A DNA stretch of 64,000 nt from Hyposmocoma kahamanoa (Eukaryota > Arthropoda > Insecta > Lepidoptera > Cosmopterigidae): positions 4,267,618-4,331,617 of the forward strand of contig NW_020653945.1 of the NCBI RefSeq assembly GCF_003589595.1. The letters are read 5' to 3'. Positions 56,297-64,000 of this stretch are shown here, one piece after another. The position numbers were made by a program, and so were the translations under genes. The notes beneath the pieces are model-generated. The model searched no databases. It saw only the letters and a program-made list of their open reading frames with translations, and was not told the DNA's origin. The first letter of the stretch is position 1, and every line of letters starts with the position of its first letter.

Positions 56297-57316
56297 ATGG
56301 ATACTGCGAAAATTCGAGTGATTTTTGAATACGAGTTCCGACGCGGAACTAACGCGGCAGAAACAGCCCGCAATATCAATGCTGCGTTTGGAGAGGGGTC
56401 TACTAATGAACGCACCGTGCGATTTTGGTTTAAACGCTTTCGTGATGGAAATTTCGACTTAAAGAACGAGCCACGAGGAAGACCGCCCACACAGGTGAAT
56501 AACGATGAATTAAGAGAGATAGTGGAAGCCGATCCTAGTCAAACTACCCAGGAATTAGCGGCATGGTTTAACGTTACCTTACCCACAATATTGACTCACT
56601 TGCGTCAAATCAATAAAATAAAAAAATACGAAAAATGGGTGCCTCATGATTTGACTGATCTGCAGAAAGAAACGCGTGTTGAAACTTGTGTTGCCTTGTT
56701 GAACCGGTACAGAAATGAAGGAATATTGGATCGAATTGTAACATGTGATGAAAAGTGGATTCTTTATGATAACCGGAAAAGAAAAATGCAATGGCTGACC
56801 CCAGGTCAAATGCCACAACAGTGTCCTAAAGCAAAACTTACCAATAAAAAGGTAATGGTAACTGTTTGGTGGTCTCAGCATGGTGTTATTCACTATAGTT
56901 TTCTCCGATCTGGTCAAGCAATAACGGCAGATGTCTATTGTGCCGAAGTCCGAACCATGTTGACAAAACTAGCAGTAAAACAGCCCCGACTCATGAATCG
57001 ATCTTCACCATTATTGCTCCACGACAACGCGAGACCTCACACAGCACGAGAAACCATTTTGACCCTTCAGGAACTGCAGTTAGAAACCATTCGTCATCCT
57101 CCGTATTCACCAGACCTTGCTCCAACGGACTACCATTTTTTTCGTGATTTGGACAATTATCTACGTGACAAGAAGTTTTCTTCCCAGGAGGCAGTACAAA
57201 ATGCTTTCACACAGTTTGTGCAGTCTAGATCGTCGGAGTTCTATCGCAAAGGCATTAATAACCTTCCCATTAGATGGCAGCAATGTATAGATAATAATGG
57301 CAACTATTTTGATTAA
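56297..57316 (+). CDS. mariner transposase, intact, 339 aa
   Basis: Cut-and-paste DNA transposase. N-terminal helix-turn-helix region with TVRFWFKRFRDGNFDL and PRGRPPT, then WVPHDLTDLQK (the mariner linker motif), then the catalytic domain: first Asp in VTCDEKWILYDN, second in HDNARPHTA, third in YSPDLAPTDYHFF. Counting from the second Asp gives 34 residues to the third, the D34D spacing that defines mariner. The length is about the usual 345. The Met at 56297 is the first in frame and gives a complete N-terminus. There are no frameshifts or stops. The style (SETMAR/Hsmar1-like motifs) suggests a cecropia-type subfamily, but that is inference. Confidence 0.95.
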   Translation: MDTAKIRVIFEYEFRRGTNAAETARNINAAFGEGSTNERTVRFWFKRFRDGNFDLKNEPRGRPPTQVNNDELREIVEADPSQTTQELAAWFNVTLPTILTHLRQINKIKKYEKWVPHDLTDLQKETRVETCVALLNRYRNEGILDRIVTCDEKWILYDNRKRKMQWLTPGQMPQQCPKAKLTNKKVMVTVWWSQHGVIHYSFLRSGQAITADVYCAEVRTMLTKLAVKQPRLMNRSSPLLLHDNARPHTARETILTLQELQLETIRHPPYSPDLAPTDYHFFRDLDNYLRDKKFSSQEAVQNAFTQFVQSRSSEFYRKGINNLPIRWQQCIDNNGNYFD

Positions 57317-57524
57317 ATAAATTTGTTAAAAATTTAAAAAATAAACAATTTAGATTTTCAGTACAAATCGGCAATTTCATACTTTAACCCCTATTATATA
57401 AACGTAAAAAAGTTACCAATTACTTTCTTTCGTAGAATCTTTAAACCTGTCCTGGAAAGCTCTAATTTTGCAGATGTAACATATGACGACAAATGTGCGA
57501 ATTTCAGATTTGCTAATTTATAAT

Positions 57525-57880
57525 CTGGACCGCCATGCAGACATCCCGGGTTTGATTCCCGGGCCGGGAGAAATATTTGTATGGCCTACATTTATTTCTC
57601 TCATGAGTTTGGGTGTAATTTGTAGTTGTCTATGTGTGTATCCATGGCACCCCCGACACAGGGTTTCCCTAGTTCGGGGCTATATTGAGTGTGTGCGTTA
57701 TTATTATTATATCTATATTAGACTCTCGCGTCTCCCAAGGCCTAAAAGATAATTTTGAATTTATTTTATTATTATTATTGTAGAATACCGGTAAGCTGGC
57801 AACTTTACGGCAGTGTTCAAGGCTGAGAGTTTCCCTAGTATGGAGGTGTAGTATGAGTGTGTGCGTTGTTATAATTTTTT
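57525..57880 (+). repeat. SINE family 3, one copy and a partial second
   Basis: CATCCCGGGTTTGATTCCCG (B box), GGGTGTAATTTGTAGTTGTC, TGTATCCATGGCACCCCCGA, GAGTGTGTGCGTTATTATTA. A partial second body with GAGAGTTTCCCTAGTATGGA and GAGTGTGTGCGTTGTTATAA follows at 57785-57880. Confidence 0.8.
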
Positions 57881-57881
57881 T

Positions 57882-58185
57882 TTATAATATTAAGTGACGG
57901 GACAAACAAGTCGTGCGTCTGATGGTGGCACTGCAACTGTTATGGACAGGCCCATAACAGATGCAGTGCCACTCAGCTTCAAATCGCAAAGATCTGAGGG
58001 GCACTACCGCTGCGCCCGTCACTCTGAGACATAAGTTGACAAGTCCCATGTGCCTGTAATTTCACCAGCACCCTTCAAAACCGGAACACAGTAATGCTGA
58101 CATTACTGCTTGGCGGCAGAAATAGGTAAGGTGCCAGTAATTCCCTTCATGAACACTTCCACAAGGAGTTCTAATGCTACTAATT
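57882..58185 (-). repeat. family-1 retroposon with internal hairpin
   Basis: TATTAAGTGACGGGACAAAC to GAACACTTCCACAAGGAGTT. At 57926-57969 GGCACTGCAACTGTTATGG and CCATAACAGATGCAGTGCC face each other, an inverted duplication in place of the usual GGTAAGCGACACGCC. Confidence 0.7.
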
Positions 58186-58189
58186 TACT

Positions 58190-58810
58190 GTTGTTATGTT
58201 ATAGAAGTATTTAGAATATACTGTAAAGGTCGTATACCTTTTTACACTTATGTCTATGTGTATGTGATTTAGGCATTTTAAGTACAGGTTCGATATTAAG
58301 ATCTTACGTAATGCAATGTCGTAAGTCTTTATCACTTGGGTGCACATCAACGCATAATTTAAATTTAAATTCTTTCAATTCTTTATTGCATTAACCATAA
58401 TGTTATATAGGATAACGGAGAATTGTGGACGCTGTAGGCCGCTGCAAATTATATTTAGAAAGAATGACAGGTTTTACTCATTACAATATTTTGACATTTA
58501 CTTAATATGAAATTTGCTTTATTTGCAAATTAAGGGAAACATATTCTTTTGATTATTTATTTTTATCGCACAAGGTCGTCAATAGGATCTATCATGAAAT
58601 ATAGAGCCTTGGTCACTTGAGTTGTTATAATCCTAGATGCCGATATTTACAGTCTACCAATACCGTTGAGAATCATCTCGAGATTTGAGTGCTATTTCAA
58701 TCGATGCGCACTTAATACCGGATTTAGGAGCCTTTTCTCGACAACGGCCTTAAATTCAAGTATTCTTTTCGAGTTCTTAACATTTAGCGATTATTACAAA
58801 TTGAAAATGA
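58190..58810. other. no gene seen
   Basis: AT-rich spacer; nothing recognised. Confidence 0.5.
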
Positions 58811-58814
58811 AGCT

Positions 58815-58965
58815 ACTTTTTGAATATTAATCGCGTAGGTATATTTGTTTTTTTAAACAAGTTCCTTACAAATGCCTTGGACTATATTAAATGACTCGGT
58901 GTTAAGAGCTCGAAATGTTCGTTTGTTTGAAAAAGCAATTTACGTAGACCGAACATAGTTTCGTT
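58815..58965 (+). mobile_element. Penelope-like tail pair, old copy
   Basis: An inverted fragment (ATCGCGTAGGTATATTTG, TTTAAACAAG) followed by a degenerate plus-strand tail (CTCGAAATGTTCGTTTG, TTTGAAAAAGCAA, CATAGTTTCGTTTTC). Same head-inverted layout as 50417-50577. Confidence 0.5.
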
Positions 58966-59146
58966 TTCTTTTTCTTTTTTATTTATTTAAAGATACACCA
59001 TCTTACTTAACACAAAACAATCTTAGAAATATAATACGTACAATCATACCTACGTTATAATACGTTCACCATATAAGGTGCCAAGTCGCTACAGGTGTAT
59101 GCAGCACCAAACATTTAGAGCAAGCCAATGAGATACAAAGAATAAT

Positions 59147-59460
59147 CTAAAATGTAAAATTGCAGCAATAATTTGATTTAAGATTTTTATACTTAGTAAT
59201 TGTTTCAATGTGTGTGAATAAGTTGTTTAGTGTTTTTTTTACACGAAAGATGTCTATGTCACTGTCTCTGGTCACAGTCAAGTCATTGTATGACTGCATG
59301 AGTCTGTTCAAGGGGGCATACCTTTCGAAATTATTTCGGCCACTGGAAAAAACAAATGTTTTGGCAATGGGGACCCTAGGCACTCAACGAGAAACGTTTA
59401 AGTTTACAAGGGCTAGTGCCTCTGGCGACGTTATACATTCTTTGTCTAGTTTATAACTTT
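59147..59460 (-). mobile_element. LINE pol C-terminus relic
   Basis: Minus strand: FVFSSGRNNFERYAPLNRLM, QSYNDLTVTRDSDIDIFRVK. The pattern F...R-T/N-N-x-x-x..PL-R-M...YN....D-ID-F is the end of many lepidopteran LINE pol ORFs. Short and decayed. Confidence 0.5.
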
Positions 59461-59865
59461 TGTGATGTATTTACTAAGTAATGATTTAGATTTATCCTCA
59501 GCTAGTAATATAAAGACAATACGGTACAATTTTTTCTCTTCCGAATTTGTGGTTTTCCAAAGGCTTCGTTCTAGTACCTACATACCTACTTACCGTTATA
59601 AGTAAAGTCGATGTGTATGCAAAAAAATAATATTTGTATTGTTTGCATATTTCCAACAGTCATAAATAAAAACTGATTTTAAAACACAAACGTTTGCTGT
59701 TTGGAATGAAATGTTTTCATATCATTATTTCATATATTTTTATATCAATATTTGTGGTTTCCTTTTTCAAAAATATAAATAACCCAATCCACCCTGTAAA
59801 ACTATCCTTTTCATTGTTAAATTTGGTTAAGATAAATTGTATAACTTTTGTCCATTAGAATGAAA

Positions 59866-60250
59866 CTATTTTTTTCGGATCTATATCGCGTATATTGCAC
59901 TTTTCAAACAGGGAAGATAGTATCCGTGCCACATAAGTACACATTGAGTAATATGTTTTATTTTATTTCCAATTTTATTTTAAATACTAGTTTAATTTTG
60001 TGAGAAAATTATATTATTAAAATACAATATTTCCAAATCGTATGTGGCGTGAATTGGAATGTTTTTTAGTACAGTAAAAATAAGGTTATTACATATAGTT
60101 CGGATTGGGATGGTTTTCATTAATATTAGACATAACTGGTTTATGACTTCATCTCCCAATCAGCCGTGACCACGCGACCTGTTAATAAGCCCTAAACGTG
60201 TGTTTGAAAAAAACAAATATATATTAAATTTAGATCTGAAACGACAGTTA
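59866..60250 (+). mobile_element. Penelope-like 3' end with inverted terminal fragment
   Basis: Begins with an inverted terminal piece (AATGAAACTATTTTTTTCGG, ATCTATATCGCGTATATT) at 59866-59905. A 3' UTR with ATTAATATTAGACATAACTGG follows at about 60118 and a degenerate plus tail at 60163-60250. Confidence 0.6.
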
Positions 60251-60354
60251 ACTGGCAGTTATTGTTAACTTAGCAATATTGTTAACTTAATAAACACATT
60301 TCACAATTCTGATAAGTCTGATTAGCAATATGATTTTTTTACTCAATTTTTTTT

Positions 60355-60485
60355 TCCGTTGACTGTCAGCCGTGACCATGGGACCCGCAAAGGGCCCGAA
60401 ACGTTGGTTTGTTTGAAAAAACATTTTTTTAATTCATTTTGATCCGATTACCCGACAAAATAGCTATATTTCCTATGTGAAACGA
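60355..60485 (+). mobile_element. Penelope-like tail
   Basis: Clear copy: CAGCCGTGACCATGGGACCC, AAAGGGCCCGAAACGTTGG, TTTGTTTGAAAAAACAT, GATCCGATTA, TTTCCTATGTG. A smaller terminal piece follows at 60620-60675 (ACGCGATTTAGATCCGAAAA). Confidence 0.7.
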
Positions 60486-60679
60486 TCGCGCAAGTATTAA
60501 GATTTTATTACTAAATTAATTATTTAAAACAAAATTAGAAATAAAATAAAATACATTAATGAATCTTATTTATGTCAGGTTGGGATTTTTCATCTGAAGA
60601 AATATTGAAACCCAAATGGAACAACAAATAAACGCGATTTAGATCCGAAAAAACAGTTTAATTTCCTAGGTATCGCGTA

Positions 60680-61510
60680 AAAATAATAAATAGATTTAAC
60701 CATTATTATTTCAATATTTTTTCTGAATGGATAAAGTTTTAATGGAGTCACATTTGATATTCTTTATTATTATTACTTGTTTATTTGGCACACCAACAGT
60801 TACTACAATATTTAAGGCATTATTACATATCAAAAACTTCCTTTTATTGCTTATTGATTAATTATAGGTGAGCACTACTGACAACATGTAATAAAAGAAA
60901 GTGTAAACAGTAATTAAAGAAAAAACAAAATTCAACGAAACTTTGTTAAAATAAACTCTGTGATAGGTTTATGAACAACGACAAACCAACCATGTATAGA
61001 TCTTTTTTAACAAATGACGATACCAACAAGTCGTGTGCCTTGTTTTTATCACCAATTAGCACATTCACGCGCTCAAAAATTTATGAGTATTTTTTCGATG
61101 GATTTATTATATTATCTTTGGTCACAGATCGAAACTCAAACGAATGACCTACATATCTCTTGTTATTTCATTTTTTGGTGAAACAAAATGTTTTAGCAAA
61201 CTGTACTTTGGAAAACAATAACCAAAACTAGTCATGTTATTACCTTGTCGTTGTAACACATGTTTCATTTATTGGTATATATGTATAGGTAAATATGGCA
61301 ATTTTAATAATTAGTCGTTTTGCTACCAAATCATTATAAGCTAAAGTCTTTCAGCACGGGTGGTCGTTTAGCGATCTAATAGTTCTTGTATTGATCTAGC
61401 CATTTTGAAATATAGTAATTTTATTACCGACAAAAAAAAAAACACCGCTGCGATCGTCACCATTAAATAAATTAAATAATGCTAGATAATCGTGTCAAAT
61501 AATTTTTAAT
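60680..61510. other. no gene seen
   Basis: AT-rich spacer between the Penelope-like cluster and a SINE. Confidence 0.5.
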
Positions 61511-61511
61511 T

Positions 61512-61690
61512 TTTAACGCATACCCTGTTTGGCAGGTGCCATAGACACACATAGACAACCACAAATTGCACCGAAAATTGCGAGGGAAATAAATGTAGAC
61601 ATATTTTTCCCGGTCAGGGAATCGAACCCGGGACCTCTGTGTGGCAGATCAGCATGGTTACCATTTGGCCACGAAGGCAGTTCTAAAATT
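61512..61690 (-). repeat. tRNA-derived SINE, family 3
   Basis: GTGCCATAGACACACATAGA, CCCGGTCAGGGAATCGAACC (B box in reverse), GGTTACCATTTGGCCACGAA (A box in reverse). The best-preserved tRNA-like head in the window, but the ends do not form a tRNA acceptor stem. Confidence 0.8.
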
Positions 61691-62387
61691 CTAAAATTAA
61701 TACAATTTTTTTAAATCAAACACGAATTTTACTACATGTGTATACTAAAAATATCGAATGGAATTTTGAGTTCAACATTGCTGAGGTAATCAATCTTACT
61801 TTTGGCAATGTTCAGCAAAAAAACACACATCAGCTATATTTCTTGATACAAAATGAACAGTTGAAGCAAAAATAATTAACTGGTAGTTATGTTAACTTAC
61901 CGTAAATAAACACATAACTGCTAAAACCACAAGAAACCGCTTCATTTTGAGATTAATTAAAAAAAACTTACAAAACGTTTAACGATAACTGAAGGATGTC
62001 CTTAGGAAGTAACCTATTTATAGTTTCCCGTAATTGCACAAGAAAATTGTGAAAGTCAACAATCGGTAAAATTTCATAATTTCTATGTCAGTCGGACAAT
62101 TCTGATAAAGAATTGAAAATATTGAAAAGATCACGTATTAATCAAAACAATGTATATTTATTAAATTAAAGAGAAATATTTCTTCATTAGTGTCGCCAGT
62201 CCATTAATACTTCTCTTCTAAGTTGAGAATTTAGAAAAGAGGTTCTCAATATGTTTGCCCATAGATCACGTGCCAAGTTTTTTTGTTTCACGTAGACCAA
62301 TTGGATAGACGAACAAGTACGTACCCGTATGTACAGTTATCAAAATAATACAAGAAAGCAAAAAATAACATCATCATTACTAAACTT

Positions 62388-62640
62388 AAGAGTTATACCC
62401 TTGTCGTGGAGCATCTTCCAGTCATCTCTCTTATAAGCCAGTTCCTTGACTTCCTTATACGACACGATATCGGTCTTTTCCTTCATTTGGTCTATGTAAC
62501 TATGCCTAAGTCGACCTCTTCCCTTCGATCTTTCCCTCCAAAATGGTTTTAAAGTATTTGTCGTGTCGTGTCAAACGTCCAATCATTTTCCTGCCTCTAT
62601 ACTCTACAGTATTCAGCATCGTTCTTTTCACGTTTAAAAA
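62388..62640 (-). mobile_element. RTE-like LINE pol C-terminus with frameshift
   Basis: Minus strand: VKRTMLNTVEYRGRKMIGRL, TRHDKYFKTILEGKIEGKRS, a frameshift near 62515, then HSYIDQMKEKTDIVSYKEVK, ELAYKRDDWKMLHDKGI. The (R)RG-x-x-M-IGHL-RHD....I-EGKIEGKR....SY-DQ-K...... order is typical of a very common lepidopteran LINE. Confidence 0.7.
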
Positions 62641-62786
62641 TAATATGCGTTAATTAAATTTGAATATCACGAATTGTGCAGAATGAACGAAAAAAAGCAG
62701 TCTAAAACACCGAGCCGTCGAGGTGGTTACCAAAAATATGCCTAATGCGATACTAGAGTTACTAGAGCCAGAACAATTATTTTCAT

Positions 62787-63012
62787 TTTTAACCGACTTC
62801 ACAAAAAGGATTTTCGATTCGACTGTATGTTTTTTTATGTATGTTACACGATAGCTCCGGCCATTTGTGAACCCATTTTGATGATTCTTTTTTTGTTGGA
62901 AAGAGGGTGCCTCAGATGTGGTCCCGTTTAAATTTGAAGAAAATATTTCTCGTCTAAGGGTGGCAAACTAGGAGATGAATGACTTTTGAGGTCGGTTTTT
63001 TAGTGCTCTGTA
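62787..63012 (+). repeat. dispersed repeat (same family as 54283-54516)
   Basis: TTTAACCGACTTCACAAAAA, CGATTCGACTGTATG, TTACACGATAGCTCCGG, TTGTTGGAAAGAGGGTGCCT, GGTCGGTTTTTTAGT. Confidence 0.65.
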
Positions 63013-63014
63013 CT

Positions 63015-64000
63015 GTTTTTCAATTCTGTAGTACCTACCGACTCAAAGTCCGGAAGCAATTAAGGACCTCAATGTTTTCCTTCGAAATTAAAGTTACTGT
63101 GATATCTCTTCTAAGTAGGAACCCATGGCGGTGAGCCGTGATGATTTTTTTTTATGATACAGGGATTTCCATAAGACAATAACATTTTTGTATTTCAATA
63201 AAACACAGAATAATTGAGATATCAAACTGAAATTCATTCCAGGTGCAGTACACAAGTTACATTTAAAAATGGAATTCTATGTCGTTCATATGACCACCGC
63301 GAGCACGTTGCAGCGGTTACACAGGTCTATTGAAGAACAAGTTCATAGTCATACCATTTATTGCATTATGTGGTACAGAAAAAGGTCTTAAAGTTATTAC
63401 ATGATCCAACATGAACCCTGTAAGGGTACTGGAACTTAACTTACTTTACTAAGTGTTTTATTTTCGTCTACTTTATAGTTATCGATTTTCATTACCTATT
63501 ATTTACATCTATTGTCATCATCTATGTATTTTCATTGTCTTTATATTTAGCGATTTATAATTAAAAACTCCTGTAAATTATAAAATCAGTTCGATGGTAA
63601 GAATCCTTTCAAGTTATTTGTAAACATATGTTCCCTTTCTATATTTTTTGATGTGAAAGGTGTTATATTATAAACTTTTATTGCCATATGGTAAGTACCC
63701 TAACTAATAATCAAATCAAAATAAAAAATAAAAAATCATTTATTCTCAGACAACTACAGTCCATATTTTACAGTTATAATATTAGCTTAGATAATAATGT
63801 GTAAATTTGTGTATATGAGTTAAGTGATTGATTCCTTCTTCCCAAATTGGATATATAGGGATCATCCATGTCTTGTTCAAATAAGTAACTATATTTTCTT
63901 ACAAATGTTCAGATTTAAAATATATTTATTGAAGTCGAGGTATACATTTTCAAAGTAGTAAAATGTGGTCTATAAGTATCTTTTTCTATAACATTTACCA
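63015..64000. other. no gene seen
   Basis: AT-rich. 63240-63420 is slightly more complex (GACCACCGCGAGCACGTTGC) but not interpretable. Confidence 0.4.

Larger units (their letters stand above)
56123..57391 (+). mobile_element. mariner (Tc1/mariner) transposon, near-complete
   Basis: Both ends are visible: left GGGGTTAAAGTAT (56123-56135) and right ATACTTTAACCCC (57379-57391) are perfect inverted repeats over the 13 bases seen, each flanked by the TA target duplication (56121-56122, 57392-57393). A 100-base N run interrupts the left end. The total of about 1.27 kb with the gap at nominal size matches the usual 1.3 kb. It encodes an uninterrupted transposase, so it may be a recent and possibly active copy. 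Confidence 0.95.

Noticed and set aside
1..64000. CRISPR arrays, operons, ribosome binding sites, prophage
   Set aside because: The window is clearly eukaryotic; no regularly spaced repeats of the CRISPR kind exist and none of the ORFs are arranged as operons.

Overview
The window looks like intergenic and intronic DNA of an insect, most likely a moth or butterfly (Lepidoptera). The evidence is AT-rich sequence, spliced eukaryotic exons, an intact mariner transposon, Penelope-like, RTE-like, R1/Jockey-like and copia-like retroelement remnants, several tRNA-derived SINE families whose body sequences I know from lepidopteran genomes, and short TTAGG runs (the insect telomere unit). The species cannot be named from sequence alone. 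There are two assembly gaps (34205-34214 and 56136-56235).

Host genes are few. (1) The 3' end of a plus-strand gene lies at 28443-29791: two exons with good splice sites and matching phase, encoding an unrecognised coiled-coil protein with an acidic middle and a basic tail. A possible short first exon at 18636-18685 is phase-compatible but unproven. (2) On the minus strand, 49452-49715 and 50901-51248 are the 3' exons of two small cysteine-rich genes. They share a C-terminal PEV-x-YP signature and the same phase-0 exon start, so they are paralogues. I do not recognise the family, and they are the most novel-looking coding content here.

The rest is mostly mobile DNA, layered by repeated insertion. 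0-10 kb: SINEs and a ~280-bp retroposon family (family 1, about 16 copies in the window). 10.9-11.5 kb: a Penelope-like element (PLE) 3' end with its C-terminal coding tail; more PLE tails lie at 37, 40, 49-50 and 58.8-60.7 kb. 21-23 kb: a TIR element and R1-like LINE pieces. 32.3-38.2 kb: a LINE cluster (RNase H-bearing LINE on plus, ORF1/endonuclease/RT LINE on minus, RTE tail) around a complex tetranucleotide microsatellite. 38-43 kb: MITEs, SINEs and LINE tails. 43.4-46.1 kb: a long-TIR element apparently hosting a copia remnant with one LTR. 48-54 kb: hAT-like MITEs (one carrying a second MITE), a LINE inserted in an older repeat, and a PIF/Harbinger-like MITE with TAA duplication. 56.1-57.4 kb: a mariner element with a full-length transposase, all three catalytic Asp, both TIR ends and TA target duplication, interrupted only by an assembly gap.

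The host genes show no pathway linking them. The main value of the window is the cysteine-rich gene pair, the probably young mariner, and a datable record of nested insertions. Limits: no homology or folding program was run; family assignments rest on motif recognition, and repeat edges are usually good to about 10-20 bases.
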